Shown here piece by piece: positions 1 through 8,665 of a stretch of DNA of 64,000 bases. The notes beneath the pieces are model-generated. The model was not told where the DNA came from, made no database searches, and saw only the letters and a list, made by a program, of their open reading frames with translations. How positions within the stretch are numbered: position 1 is the stretch's first letter; every line of letters begins with the position of its first letter. The stretch is from Variovorax sp. 770b2. GTDB lineage: Bacteria; Pseudomonadota; Gammaproteobacteria; Burkholderiales; Burkholderiaceae_C. The stretch spans positions 124,001 to 188,000 of the forward strand of contig NZ_FOXJ01000008.1 of assembly GCF_900115685.1 (NCBI RefSeq), read 5' to 3'. A program made the position numbers and the translations under genes.

Positions 1-381
1 ATCGACGTCGCGTCGATCGAGAAGTACGAGTGGGAAGAAATCAAGCCGCAGGTCGACCACATCACCTTCCCGGACGGCAAGAAGATCATCCTGCTGGCCA
101 AGGGCCGCCTGGTGAACCTGGGCTGCGGCACGGGCCACCCGAGCTTCGTGATGTCGTCGTCGTTCGCCAACCAGACCATCGCGCAGATCGAGCTGTTCAC
201 CAAGCAGGACGCCTACAAGGCCGGCAAGGTCTACGTGCTGCCCAAGCACCTGGACGAGAAGGTCGCGCGCCTGCACCTGAAGAAGGTCGGCGCCATGCTG
301 ACCGAGCTGACCGACTCGCAAGCCGCCTACATCGGCGTGAGCAAGAGTGGCCCGTACAAGCCGGACACGTACCGCTACTGA
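1..381 (+). CDS. ahcY: Adenosylhomocysteinase, C-terminal part (cut by window edge)
   Basis: The reading frame is open from base 1 and ends at TGA 379-381, giving the last 126 residues. They contain the family's LGCGTGHPSFVMSSSFANQ stretch and the C-terminal PYKPDTYRY ending typical of S-adenosylhomocysteine hydrolases. The enzyme splits S-adenosylhomocysteine into adenosine and homocysteine using bound NAD, removing the inhibitory product of methyl transfer. The order ahcY, tlyA, metF ties it to the methionine/SAM cycle. The N-terminal catalytic part lies outside the window. Confidence 0.95.
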   Translation: MDVASIEKYEWEEIKPQVDHITFPDGKKIILLAKGRLVNLGCGTGHPSFVMSSSFANQTIAQIELFTKQDAYKAGKVYVLPKHLDEKVARLHLKKVGAMLTELTDSQAAYIGVSKSGPYKPDTYRY

Positions 382-400
382 TCGCATGATGAAAAACCTC

Positions 401-446
401 CGTGCTTCGCACTGCGGTGCGAGCTTGCTTGGGGCGGCCCGGCGCT
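401..446. repeat. Intergenic repeat-like element, Comamonadaceae type
   Basis: The short ahcY-tlyA gap holds an imperfect hairpin (GCTTCGCAC / GGTGCGAGC) followed by GCTTGCTTGGGGCGGCCCGGC. The inverse of the last part, GCCGGGCCGCC, recurs in the repeat upstream of ruvA. Elements of this kind are, from memory, scattered between genes in Variovorax and relatives. The family name and copy number cannot be given from this window. Confidence 0.45.
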
Positions 447-452
447 TCGTTC

Positions 453-1241
453 ATGCGCGCTGATCAACTGCTGGTGGAACGCGGCCTCGCCGCGTCGCGT
501 TCGCAAGCCGTGCGGCTCATTGCCGGCGGCATGCGCTGGCGCGATGCGGGCACGAGCGACGCATGGCGCGCCGTCGTCAAGAACAAGGACGAAGTGCCCG
601 AGTCCGCGGAGCTCGAGCTGGACGACGCGGCCGAGGCGCGCTACGTCTCGCGCGGCGGGCTCAAGCTCGAAGGAGCGCTGACTGTCAGCGGTGTCGATCC
701 TGCCGGCAAGCTGTGCCTGGACGTGGGCCAGTCGACCGGCGGTTTTACCGATTGCCTGCTGCAGCGCGGCGCGACGAAGGTCGTGGGCGTCGATGTCGGC
801 CATGGGCAACTGCATGCGAAGCTGCGCGAGGACGAGCGCGTCGTCGCCATCGAAGGCGTCAATGCCCGGGCCTTGTCGCCGGACGATCTGCAGGAAGAGG
901 GCGCGTCGGAAGACGAGCTGCGCTTCGACCTGATCGTTGGCGATCTGTCGTTCATCTCGCTCACGCTGGTGCTGCCGGCGGTGGTGCCCTTTCTGGCCGA
1001 CGACGGGCGCCTGCTGATGCTCGTCAAGCCGCAGTTCGAACTGCAGCCCGGCCAGGTCGGCAAGGGCGGCATCGTGCGCGACGAGACGATGTATGCGGTG
1101 GTCCAGAAGCGCCTGCGCGACGCCTGCGCCGCGCTCGACCTGCAGGTGCTGCAGTGGTTCGACAGCCCGATCGCCGGCGGCGATGGCAACCGCGAGTTTT
1201 TCATTCACGCCGTGCGCGCGTCCGGCGCGAACGGCTCCTAA
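453..1241 (+). CDS. tlyA: TlyA/RrmJ-type rRNA methyltransferase ('hemolysin A' family)
   Basis: 262 residues. The N-terminal 60 residues form an S4 RNA-binding domain (MRADQLLVERGLAASRSQAV), followed by an FtsJ-like SAM methyltransferase domain with the SAM loop DVGQSTGGF at about residues 90-98. The family methylates 2'-hydroxyls of rRNA; some members are mislabelled as hemolysins. An upstream ATG at 402 is in frame, but it would encode 17 extra residues from the repeat element, and MRADQLL is the usual family start. It lies between ahcY and metF, which is common in betaproteobacteria. Confidence 0.88.
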   Translation: MRADQLLVERGLAASRSQAVRLIAGGMRWRDAGTSDAWRAVVKNKDEVPESAELELDDAAEARYVSRGGLKLEGALTVSGVDPAGKLCLDVGQSTGGFTDCLLQRGATKVVGVDVGHGQLHAKLREDERVVAIEGVNARALSPDDLQEEGASEDELRFDLIVGDLSFISLTLVLPAVVPFLADDGRLLMLVKPQFELQPGQVGKGGIVRDETMYAVVQKRLRDACAALDLQVLQWFDSPIAGGDGNREFFIHAVRASGANGS

Positions 1242-1251
1242 GGAGACGCAG

Positions 1252-2076
1252 GTGCGCCTTCCGCTGAGTTTCGAATTCTTCCCGACCAAGACGCCCGAAG
1301 GCGCGGTCAAGCTGCGCGCGGTGCGCCAGCAGCTCTACGTGCGCAAGCCCCAGTTCTGCTCGGTCACCTACGGCGCCGGCGGTTCCACGCACCAGGGCAC
1401 CTTCGGTGCGGTGCAGGAGATCCTGAGCGAAGGCGTCGACGCCGCGAGCCATTTCTCCTGCATCGGCGCCACCAAGGCCACGGTGCGGGAGCAGCTGGCC
1501 GAACTCAAGGCCATGGGCGTGAAGCGCCTGGTCGCGTTGCGCGGCGATCTGCCGAGCGGCTACGGCATCGGCGGCGAGTTCCATTACGCGAGCGACCTCG
1601 TCGCCTTCATCCGTGAAGAGACCGGCAGCGACTTTCACATCGAGGTGGCCTGCTACCCCGAGATTCATCCGCAGGCCCGTTCGCCCGAAGCCGACATGCA
1701 GGCCTTCGCCGCCAAGGTGAAGGCGGGGGCCGACTCGGCCATCACGCAGTATTTCTTCAGCGCCGAGGCCTACTTCCGCTTCGTCGACGACGCACGCAAG
1801 CTCGGGCTCGACACGCCGATCGTGCCGGGCATCATGCCGATCACCAGCTCGACGCAGCTGATGCGCTTCTCGGACGCCTGCGGGGCCGAGATTCCGCGCT
1901 GGATCCGCCTGCGGCTGCAGGGCTTCGGCGACGACACGGCATCGATCAAGGCCTTCGGCCTGGACGTGGTGACCGACCTCTGCGCGCGCCTCTGCGACGG
2001 CGGCGCACCCGCGATCCATTTCTACACGATGAACCAGTCGGCGGCGACGCTGGCTGTACTGGAGCGCCTCGATTGA
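1252..2076 (+). CDS. metF: 5,10-methylenetetrahydrofolate reductase
   Basis: 274 residues starting at GTG 1252, with an AAGGAG Shine-Dalgarno 7 nt upstream and the family start RLPLSFEFFPTKT. Motifs include the FEFFPTKT strand, ALRGDLP, and a TIM-barrel with ITQYFF and PGIMPI. It reduces 5,10-methylene-THF to 5-methyl-THF with FAD and supplies the methyl donor for methionine synthesis, completing the cycle started by ahcY. It begins 10 nt after the tlyA stop, so the two are probably cotranscribed. Length is normal for bacterial MetF. Confidence 0.95.
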   Translation: MRLPLSFEFFPTKTPEGAVKLRAVRQQLYVRKPQFCSVTYGAGGSTHQGTFGAVQEILSEGVDAASHFSCIGATKATVREQLAELKAMGVKRLVALRGDLPSGYGIGGEFHYASDLVAFIREETGSDFHIEVACYPEIHPQARSPEADMQAFAAKVKAGADSAITQYFFSAEAYFRFVDDARKLGLDTPIVPGIMPITSSTQLMRFSDACGAEIPRWIRLRLQGFGDDTASIKAFGLDVVTDLCARLCDGGAPAIHFYTMNQSAATLAVLERLD

Positions 2077-2786
2077 GAGGGCGCGCCGCAGGTCCATCGC
2101 TGCGCGCGGGGCTTCGCCTCGTGCTCGTCGCTGCGACCTGCGTGCTTGCGGGCTGCGCCATGCCGCCCGCCACCGAGGGCGGTGCCGATCCGGGCGCGGC
2201 AGCGGGCTCGCGCCTGCGGCCGCTGTCGCCGGGGCTGGCCGTTCCGCCGGGCGCTTCGGCGCGGTCGGATGTGCCATCGGTGCGCTATGACCTCGCGGTG
2301 TCGGGCACCGGCGAGCTGACGCCCGACGACGGCGTGCCCGGTGACGACGGACCCCGCGAGATCTTCGAACGCGGCGGCGCATCCTGGTACGGCATCCAGT
2401 TCCACCAGCGCAAGACGGCCAGCGGCGAGCGCTTCGACATGGGCGCCATGACAGCCGCCCACAAGACCCTGCCGTTCAATACGCGCGTTTGCGTGCGCAG
2501 CCTGGTCAACGGCAGCGAGGTGCTGGTGCGCATCAACGACCGCGGACCCTATTCGCAAGGCCGCGTGATCGACCTGAGCCGGGCCGCGGCCGACCGCATC
2601 GGTCTCACGGGGCTCGGGATCAAGCAGGTCGCGCTGTCGGTCGTCGGCCCCGCGGGCATGCGCTGCGGCGGGGTCGCTGTCGAACCGGGCGAGGTTGCCG
2701 CGCCCGTGGCGCCAGGCGCCGATCGCGCCAAGGCCACGGTGCCGGCGCGCCGCAAGGCGGTCGTGCCGCCGCGCCGTCGCCGTTGA
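2073..2786 (+). CDS. rlpA: RlpA-like septal lytic transglycosylase, lipoprotein
   Basis: 237 residues. The start is TTG 2073, overlapping the metF stop. The N-terminus is a lipoprotein signal with lipobox VLAGC (Cys28). A double-psi beta-barrel domain covers about residues 105-190 (GGASWYG, SGERFDMGAMTAAHKTLPF, VRINDRGPY). The Glu of SGE, the His of AHKTLPF and the Asp of NDRGP correspond to conserved family residues. The family cleaves denuded peptidoglycan at division sites. No SPOR domain follows; the C-terminus is a basic tail ending in RRKAVVPPRRRR, so septal targeting by denuded glycan is not evident. Confidence 0.85.
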   Translation: MRGRAAGPSLRAGLRLVLVAATCVLAGCAMPPATEGGADPGAAAGSRLRPLSPGLAVPPGASARSDVPSVRYDLAVSGTGELTPDDGVPGDDGPREIFERGGASWYGIQFHQRKTASGERFDMGAMTAAHKTLPFNTRVCVRSLVNGSEVLVRINDRGPYSQGRVIDLSRAAADRIGLTGLGIKQVALSVVGPAGMRCGGVAVEPGEVAAPVAPGADRAKATVPARRKAVVPPRRRR

Positions 2787-2806
2787 GCCGCTGAAAAAGC
2801 GGCTCA
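2784..2806. terminator. Hairpin between convergent rlpA and rlmJ
   Basis: A perfect 9-bp inverted repeat TGAGCCGCT / AGCGGCTCA with a GAAAA loop. The left arm begins with the rlpA stop codon and the right arm ends with the complement of the rlmJ stop codon, so both genes end inside one stem. There is no U-tract on either side, so it is at best a weak or factor-assisted terminator. Confidence 0.45.
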
Positions 2807-3754
2807 GCCCCCGCTGTCGAGCGAGAAGGTCGCGTTGCGGTCCTGCGCCAGCTTCTCGGCCAGTTGCGGCAGCGCTGCCGCAAGCAGCGGTTTCAGGGTG
2901 TAGGGCGGGTTGATCAGGAACATGCCGCTGGCCGGCAGCCCGGGCCGCTTGGTCTCGCCGGTGGGCGTGGCCGTCAGCTTGCTCGACTTGACCGTCAGCG
3001 TGGCATGCAGCCACGGCTTGCCGGCCTTGGTCGCCATGGTCTTGAGCCGGCGCGGCAGGTCGTGCGCCTCGGGCCTCGGAATGATGGGATACCAGACGGC
3101 GTAGGTGCCGGTGGCGAAGCGCTTGAGCGCCTCGGTTGCGAAGTCGAGCACGCGGGCGTAGTCGCTCTTGATCTCGTAGCTCGGGTCCATCAGCACCAGC
3201 GCGCGGCGAGACGGCGGCGGCAGGAACTTGGTGGCGCTGCCGAAGCCGTCTTCGCGCAGCACGGCGATCTGGCGGCCGGCTTCCAGCTGGGCGATGTTGG
3301 CGTCGAGCGTGCGGGCGTCGGTCGGGTGCAACTCGAACAGCTTGAGCTTGTCGTGATCGCGCAGCAGGTGCTGCACGATGAACGGCGAGCCGGGGTAGAC
3401 GCGGGCGCCGCCCTTGGGGTTGAAGTCGCCGATCACGCTGAGGTAGCGCGCGATCGCGTCGGCCAGCGGGGCCTGGGTTTCCGGCGCCGCTTTCTTGGCC
3501 GCCGACTTTGCAGCGGGGGCGGGTGCGGCGGGCTCTTTCGGGGGGGCAAGCAAGCGCAGGATGCCATCGGCCGCTTCACCGCTGGTGTCGGCGTAGTCGC
3601 CGTCGAGCCGATACAAGCCAGCGCCGGCGTGGGTGTCGACGACCGTGAGGGCGGCTTCTTTTTCAAGCAGGTGGTCGAGCGTGGCAATCAGCACCGTGTG
3701 CTTGAGCACGTCGGCGTGGTTGCCGGCATGGAAGGCGTGGCGGTAACTGAACAT
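2804..3754 (-). CDS. rlmJ: 23S rRNA (adenine-2030-N6)-methyltransferase
   Basis: 316 residues. The start is ATG 3754, giving the family N-terminus MFSYRHAFHAGNHADVLKH; the longer frame from TTG 3817 is not supported. The SAM-binding motif is DTHAGAGLY and the catalytic N6-adenine motif is DPSYE. RlmJ methylates A2030 of 23S rRNA. A low-complexity Ala/Pro/Lys insertion (about residues 74-92) follows the first motif and is absent from the shorter E. coli protein. It is convergent with rlpA. Confidence 0.92.
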   Translation of the reverse strand: MFSYRHAFHAGNHADVLKHTVLIATLDHLLEKEAALTVVDTHAGAGLYRLDGDYADTSGEAADGILRLLAPPKEPAAPAPAAKSAAKKAAPETQAPLADAIARYLSVIGDFNPKGGARVYPGSPFIVQHLLRDHDKLKLFELHPTDARTLDANIAQLEAGRQIAVLREDGFGSATKFLPPPSRRALVLMDPSYEIKSDYARVLDFATEALKRFATGTYAVWYPIIPRPEAHDLPRRLKTMATKAGKPWLHATLTVKSSKLTATPTGETKRPGLPASGMFLINPPYTLKPLLAAALPQLAEKLAQDRNATFSLDSGG

Positions 3755-3843
3755 GAGGGATTCCGAGTAGGTGGCAGATGCGCAACAGCCTATCAATAGA
3801 GGCTGCGGTAACATCAAATTACAAAACGAGAGAGGGAAACAGG

Positions 3844-4371
3844 ATGAGTCCGTCGAACTGGAGATTTTGGGGCCTCGCGGCCTCGATGGGGATTTTGTCG
3901 GTCCTGGGCGGCTGCGCCGCCGTCAGCCAAGGGCTCGATCAGCCGATGCGCGTGGACGTCCTGTCGCAGAAGGGCGAGGTCATTCCCGATGCAAGATGCC
4001 GAGCCGTCAACGACAAGGCCAAGGTGAGGATGCGCTCCGGCCGGGTCATCGGCGTGCGCCGCTCGCGGGCGGACCTCGTGATCCAGTGTTCGGTCGACGG
4101 GCAGGGCGTGGCCACCGGCCAGGCGATCTCGCGTCCCAACATCGGATTCCTGGGGAATTTCGTCATCGCCGGTGGCGTGATCGGCGCTGCGGTCGACGAC
4201 AGCGCTGGCACGGCCTACACGTACCCTACGTGGATCCAGATGGTCATCGGCGAAGAGCGCCTGTACGACCGCAGTGGGCACCGCGACGAAAGCCTGGACA
4301 CCGGCACGTTGGTTCGCAAGATCGACACCGGCGTTGCCGTGGCCAGCCCGGTGGCCGCGCCGGCCCGCTGA
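3844..4371 (+). CDS. Putative outer-membrane lipoprotein, unknown function
   Basis: 175 residues with a lipoprotein signal and lipobox SVLGGC (Cys24). The GAGAGAGGGAAACAGG stretch upstream provides a Shine-Dalgarno. The mature part has a beta-rich opening (PMRVDVLSQKGEVIPDARC) and a hydrophobic glycine-rich segment (FLGNFVIAGGVIGAAVDDS) that may be membrane associated. I recognise no catalytic motif. It resembles small hypothetical lipoproteins of Comamonadaceae; no role can be assigned. It stands alone between rlmJ and the ribosomal protein operon. Confidence 0.8.
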   Translation: MSPSNWRFWGLAASMGILSVLGGCAAVSQGLDQPMRVDVLSQKGEVIPDARCRAVNDKAKVRMRSGRVIGVRRSRADLVIQCSVDGQGVATGQAISRPNIGFLGNFVIAGGVIGAAVDDSAGTAYTYPTWIQMVIGEERLYDRSGHRDESLDTGTLVRKIDTGVAVASPVAAPAR

Positions 4372-4409
4372 GCTGCAGCGCCCCGCGCGAAGCCCGGCGA
4401 CGGCGGAAA

Positions 4410-4439
4410 TTGGCCAGATCGGCCGATTCTTCATATAAT
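4410..4439 (+). promoter_or_regulatory. Sigma-70 promoter of rplM-rpsI
   Basis: A consensus -10 box TATAAT (4434-4439) lies 18 nt downstream of a TTGGCC -35-like box (4410-4415). Transcription would begin near 4446 and give an untranslated leader of about 140 nt before rplM at 4589. A leader of that length may carry autoregulation by a ribosomal protein, but I could not identify a known leader motif. Confidence 0.65.
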
Positions 4440-4588
4440 CGCGGGCTTCGCAGCGTTTTTGTGGCCCCGCGGCGAAGGCATTCAATCCGTCTTGCGGTGC
4501 GAATGAAACCCCACCTAAGAGATTCCCATCAGAGGAACGCCGACCGTGGAAAAGGGCTCGCCAAACCCTCTTTTCAAGAGAAAAACTC

Positions 4589-5020
4589 ATGACCAAAACG
4601 TTCAGCGCCAAGCCCGCTGACGTGACGCACGAGTGGTTTGTGATTGACGCGACCGACAAGGTCCTCGGACGAGTAGCCAGCGAAGTTGCTCTCCGTTTGC
4701 GCGGCAAACACAAGGCCATTTACACGCCTCACGTCGACACCGGTGACTTCATCGTCATCATCAACGCCGCGCAACTGCGCGTCACCGGCGCCAAGTCGAT
4801 CGACAAGGTGTACTACCGTCACTCGGGCTACCCGGGCGGCATCAGTGCCACCAACTTCCGCGACATGCAATCCAAGTTCCCGGGCCGTGCCCTGGAAAAG
4901 GCCGTCAAGGGCATGCTGCCCAAGGGTCCGCTTGGCTACGCGATGATCAAGAAACTCAAGGTGTACGGTGGTGCTGAGCACCCGCATACCGCCCAACAGC
5001 CCAAAGTGCTGGAACTGTAA
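4589..5020 (+). CDS. rplM: 50S ribosomal protein L13
   Basis: 143 residues, a normal length. The sequence begins MTKTFSAKPADVTHEWFVID and contains LGRVASEVALRLRGKH and the C-terminal YGGAEHPHTAQQP motif of bacterial L13. It binds 23S rRNA early in 50S assembly. It is cotranscribed with rpsI, 12 nt downstream, from the strong promoter at 4410-4439. Confidence 0.98.
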   Translation: MTKTFSAKPADVTHEWFVIDATDKVLGRVASEVALRLRGKHKAIYTPHVDTGDFIVIINAAQLRVTGAKSIDKVYYRHSGYPGGISATNFRDMQSKFPGRALEKAVKGMLPKGPLGYAMIKKLKVYGGAEHPHTAQQPKVLEL

Positions 5021-5032
5021 GGAGCCTTGAGA

Positions 5033-5425
5033 ATGATTGGTGAATGGAACAATGGCACCGGCCGTCGCAAATCCAGCGTCGCCCGTGTGTTTCTGAAAAA
5101 AGGCACCGGCAAGATCACGGTCAACGGCAAGGACATCCAAGAGTTCTTCGGCCGCGAAACCTCGATCATGATTGCCAAGCAGCCCCTGGCGCTGACCAAC
5201 AACCTCGAAGCTTTCGACGTGATGGTCAACGTGAACGGTGGCGGCGAATCGGGTCAAGCCGGCGCTACGCGCCACGGCATCACCCGTGCGCTGATCGACT
5301 ACGACGCAACGCTCAAGCCCGTGCTGAGCCAAGCCGGCTTCGTGACGCGCGATGCGCGTGAAGTCGAACGTAAGAAGGTCGGTCTGCATTCCGCCCGTCG
5401 CCGCAAGCAGTTCAGCAAGCGCTGA
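5033..5425 (+). CDS. rpsI: 30S ribosomal protein S9
   Basis: 130 residues starting at ATG 5033 (MIGEWNNGTGRRKSSVARV), with GGAG 10 nt upstream. It contains the GTGKITVNGKDI motif and ends in the basic tail RRRKQFSKR that contacts P-site tRNA. It is the second gene of the rplM-rpsI operon and is followed by a strong intrinsic terminator. Confidence 0.98.
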   Translation: MIGEWNNGTGRRKSSVARVFLKKGTGKITVNGKDIQEFFGRETSIMIAKQPLALTNNLEAFDVMVNVNGGGESGQAGATRHGITRALIDYDATLKPVLSQAGFVTRDAREVERKKVGLHSARRRKQFSKR

Positions 5426-5442
5426 TCCTGTTCGTTGCGAAC

Positions 5443-5467
5443 AAAAGCCGCCTTCGGGCGGCTTTTT
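5443..5467 (+). terminator. Intrinsic terminator after rpsI
   Basis: The stem AAAAGCCGCC / GGCGGCTTTT with a TTCG tetraloop is followed by a T-run. This is a textbook rho-independent terminator. Confidence 0.93.
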
Positions 5468-5605
5468 CATTGTCAGTACTTGGCGACGAGGCATCCGACC
5501 CCACTTGCGTTGGGGTGCACGCCACAGTCAGCCTGCCGGAAATGCGGCATTGCAGTAGCATTCGTTCCATTGGCCGCATGTCCGGCCCCCAAGGAGTTAC
5601 CTCTC

Positions 5606-5971
5606 ATGAGCGCCGTAGCCGAAAACATCCAGACCCAGATGCCCGAGCCGATCGTCTTCACCGACAGTGCGGCCGCCAAGGTGGCCGACCTGATCGCCGA
5701 GGAAGGCAATCCCGAGCTGAAGCTGCGCGTGTTCGTGCAGGGTGGCGGTTGCTCCGGCTTCCAGTACGGTTTCACCTTCGACGAAATCACCAACGAAGAC
5801 GACACCACCATGACCAAGAATGGCGTGTCGCTGCTGATCGATGCCATGAGCTACCAGTACCTGGTCGGCGCCGAGATCGACTACAAGGAAGACCTGCAAG
5901 GCGCCCAGTTCGTGATCAAGAACCCGAACGCCACCAGCACCTGCGGCTGCGGATCGAGCTTCTCGGCCTGA
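5606..5971 (+). CDS. erpA: Iron-sulfur cluster insertion protein ErpA
   Basis: 121 residues starting at ATG 5606, with AAGGAG upstream. It is an A-type Fe-S carrier with the three conserved cysteines: one in GGGCSGFQYGF and two in the C-terminal CGCGSSFS. ErpA delivers Fe-S clusters to apo-proteins such as IspG/H and respiratory enzymes. It is a single gene with its own terminator at 6004-6027. A small inverted repeat (ACCCCA / TGGGGT, 5498-5516) lies in the 180-nt upstream region. Confidence 0.95.
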   Translation: MSAVAENIQTQMPEPIVFTDSAAAKVADLIAEEGNPELKLRVFVQGGGCSGFQYGFTFDEITNEDDTTMTKNGVSLLIDAMSYQYLVGAEIDYKEDLQGAQFVIKNPNATSTCGCGSSFSA

Positions 5972-6003
5972 TGCCTGGATGCCGCTGACAAGGCTCCTCC
6001 AAG

Positions 6004-6027
6004 AAAGCCGCCTCCGGGCGGCTTTTT
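6004..6027 (+). terminator. Intrinsic terminator after erpA
   Basis: The stem AAAGCCGCC / GGCGGCTTT with a TCCG loop is followed by a T-run. It is nearly the same module as the rpsI terminator. Confidence 0.92.
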
Positions 6028-6061
6028 GCTGCCCGTCGTTTTTTGTTTCCCTTCTTTCCCC

Positions 6062-7495
6062 ATGACGTCCGAAGCCGCCACCGCCGTCGATCCTTCCCGC
6101 AAGAGCCTGTTGTGGCTCGTGGCCGTCGGCTTCTTCATGCAGACGCTGGACGCCACCATCATCAACACCGCGCTGCCCGCAATGGCTGCGAGCCTGAACG
6201 TGAGCCCGCTGCGGATGCAGTCGGTGGTGGTGGCCTATGCGCTCACGATGGCGATGCTGATCCCCGCCTCGGGCTGGATCGCCGACCGTTTCGGCACGCG
6301 GCGCATCTTCTTCGCGGCCATCGTGCTGTTTGCCGCCGGATCCGTGCTCTGTGCGCTGTCGCAGGGCCTGGGCCAGCTGGTGGCCGCGCGGGTGGTGCAG
6401 GGCCTGGGCGGCGCGTTGCTGCTGCCCGTGGGGCGCCTGGCGCTGCTGCGCACGGTGCCGCGCGGCGAATTCCTTCAGGCGATGAGTTTCGTCGCGATCC
6501 CGGGGCTCATAGGTCCCTTGCTGGGGCCGACACTGGGCGGCTGGTTGGTCCAGTACGCCTCCTGGCACTGGATCTTCCTGATCAACGTGCCAGTGGGGCT
6601 GGCAGGCTGCATCGCCACGCTCAGATACATGCCGGACCTGCGCGGTGCCATCCAGAAGCGGTTCGACAGTGTCGGCTACGCGATGCTGGCCTTCGGCATG
6701 GTGGCGATCTCGCTGGCACTGGATGGCGTGTCGGAACTCGGCTTGCGCCAGGGGGGCGTGATGGTCGTGCTGATCTTCGGCTTCGCGAGCGTGGTGGCTT
6801 ACTGGCTGCGCGCCGCGCGCACGCCCGAGCCCCTGTTCGCGCCCTCGCTGTTCAGCGTGCCGACCCTCAGCATCGGGCTGATCGGCAACCTGTTCTCGCG
6901 CCTGGGCAGCAGTTGCATGCCCTTTCTCGTCCCGTTGCTGCTGCAGGTGTCGATGGGCTATTCGCCGGTGCGCGCCGGCCTGATGATGCTGCCGATCGCC
7001 CTCGCGGGCATGGCGATGAAGCGCTTCGCCACGCCGCTCATCACGCGCCACGGCTATCGCAAGGTGCTGGTGGTCAACACCGTGCTGGTGGGCTGCACGA
7101 TGGCCAGTTTCGGCCTGACGGCGCCCGGCCAGCCCATGGCGCTGCACGTGCTGCAGCTGCTGGCCTTCGGCGCGGTCAATTCCCTGCAGTTCACGGCAAT
7201 GAACACGATCACGCTCAAGGACCTGGACGGCACCATGGCCAGCAGCGGCAACAGCCTGCTGTCGATGGTGCAGATGCTGGCCATGAGCCTGGGCGTGGCG
7301 GCCGCGGGCGCCGTGCTGGCGGGCTACAACGGGATCTTCGGCACCGAGACGGCCACGCACACGCTCGACGCTTTTCAGGCTACTTTTGCGAGCATGGGGT
7401 TGATCACGGTGGCATCTGCGCTGATCTTCTGGCATTTGCCCGCAGAAGTGCGTGCGGCACAACCTGCGCAGCCGGAGGTTTCCGGCCAGGGTTGA
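6062..7495 (+). CDS. MFS drug-efflux transporter, DHA2 family (MdtD-like)
   Basis: 477 residues. ATG 6062 (MTSEAATAVDPSRK) is preferred over the in-frame 6026 codon, which lies inside the erpA terminator. Hydrophobic segments run the whole length, with the DHA2 N-terminal motif LDATIINTALPAMA, motif A-like GWIADRFGTRR and the motif C-like PGLIGPLLGPTLGGW. The family exports drugs and other small molecules by proton antiport. No membrane-fusion partner is adjacent, which fits MdtD-like pumps. The substrate is unknown. It is convergent with anmK (3-nt gap). Confidence 0.85.
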   Translation: MTSEAATAVDPSRKSLLWLVAVGFFMQTLDATIINTALPAMAASLNVSPLRMQSVVVAYALTMAMLIPASGWIADRFGTRRIFFAAIVLFAAGSVLCALSQGLGQLVAARVVQGLGGALLLPVGRLALLRTVPRGEFLQAMSFVAIPGLIGPLLGPTLGGWLVQYASWHWIFLINVPVGLAGCIATLRYMPDLRGAIQKRFDSVGYAMLAFGMVAISLALDGVSELGLRQGGVMVVLIFGFASVVAYWLRAARTPEPLFAPSLFSVPTLSIGLIGNLFSRLGSSCMPFLVPLLLQVSMGYSPVRAGLMMLPIALAGMAMKRFATPLITRHGYRKVLVVNTVLVGCTMASFGLTAPGQPMALHVLQLLAFGAVNSLQFTAMNTITLKDLDGTMASSGNSLLSMVQMLAMSLGVAAAGAVLAGYNGIFGTETATHTLDAFQATFASMGLITVASALIFWHLPAEVRAAQPAQPEVSGQG

Positions 7496-7498
7496 AGC

Positions 7499-8623
7499 TC
7501 AGGCCGGGTAGATCGCGCCCAGCACCCGCGCGCCGCGCGCCCCCGTCACGCTGGCCAGATTGCCCGCCTCGCGCCGGACGGTGCAGCGCGCGAGCCAGGC
7601 AAACGCCGCGGCCTCGACCTGTTGCGGCGGCAGGCCCTCATCGGTCGATGCCACGACCTGCACGCCGGGCAGCAGCGCGCGCAGGCGCCCGAGAAGATGG
7701 TCGTTCAGCGCACCACCGCCGCAGACGATCAGCAACTGGCTGTCTTTTCCGTGGTTGACGACATCGGCTGCGCAAGCACTGGCCGTCAACTCCGTGAGCG
7801 TGGCCTGCACGTCGGCAGGTGCCATGGCCGTGGTCCCGAGGTGGGAAGCCAGCCAGGTCGGATTGAACAGGTCGCGCCCCGTGCTTTTCGGCGGCGCCTT
7901 GGCGAAATACGGATCGGCCCGCAATTGCGCGAGCAACTGGGGCAGCACCTGCCCGCTGGCCGCCCACTGGCCGCCGCGGTCGAAGGGCTGGCCCTGGTAG
8001 GTCTGGCACCAGTGGTCCATCAGCGCATTGCCGGGGCCGCAGTCGAAGCCCCGCACGATGGCGCCGTCGGGCGCATTGGTGGCGGGGAGCAGGCTCAGGT
8101 TGGAAATGCCGCCGATGTTCAGCACGGCGACAGTCTCGTCGGCGCGTGCGAACAGGGCACGGTGAAAGGCCGGCACCAGCGGAGCGCCCTGGCCGCCGGC
8201 GGCGAGATCGCGGCTGCGAAAGTCGCCAACCACGTCGATGCCTGTCAGTTCGGCCAGCAGCGAGGGATTGTTGATCTGCAGCGTGTAGCCGACGTCGTCG
8301 AATTCGAGCGGCCGGTGGCGCACCGTCTGCCCATGCGCGCCGATGGCGGTGATCGCTCCGGCGGCGATGCCGCTGTCCGCCAGCAATTGATGCACCACGT
8401 CGGCGTAGGCCCGGGCGAGCCCGTTGCCGGCCAGTGCCGCGCGGTGCAGTTCGTTCTCGCCGGGGGTGTTGAGCGCCATGAGTTCCGCGCGCAAGGCCAC
8501 GGGAAACTCCGCGGTGGCATAGGCCTTTACCGCGATCCGGCCGTCGGAAAAATCGGCAAGCACACCATCGACGCCGTCGAGCGATGTGCCCGACATCAGG
8601 CCGATGAAAAGCTCGGCAGCCAT
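7499..8623 (-). CDS. anmK: Anhydro-N-acetylmuramic acid kinase
   Basis: 374 residues starting at ATG 8623. The sugar-kinase N-terminus reads LFIGLMSGTSLDGVDGVL; IGAHGQTVRH and the ATPase-fold motif GGGALNDHLL follow. AnmK phosphorylates and opens 1,6-anhydro-MurNAc released by lytic transglycosylases, feeding peptidoglycan recycling. It sits directly downstream of an M23 peptidase (43-nt gap), so the two cell-wall genes are probably cotranscribed. Confidence 0.93.
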   Translation of the reverse strand: MAAELFIGLMSGTSLDGVDGVLADFSDGRIAVKAYATAEFPVALRAELMALNTPGENELHRAALAGNGLARAYADVVHQLLADSGIAAGAITAIGAHGQTVRHRPLEFDDVGYTLQINNPSLLAELTGIDVVGDFRSRDLAAGGQGAPLVPAFHRALFARADETVAVLNIGGISNLSLLPATNAPDGAIVRGFDCGPGNALMDHWCQTYQGQPFDRGGQWAASGQVLPQLLAQLRADPYFAKAPPKSTGRDLFNPTWLASHLGTTAMAPADVQATLTELTASACAADVVNHGKDSQLLIVCGGGALNDHLLGRLRALLPGVQVVASTDEGLPPQQVEAAAFAWLARCTVRREAGNLASVTGARGARVLGAIYPA

Positions 8624-8665
8624 CTCCGGATCGGGTCTAGAGAAAGGGCTGCTGAGCCGGCGTGC

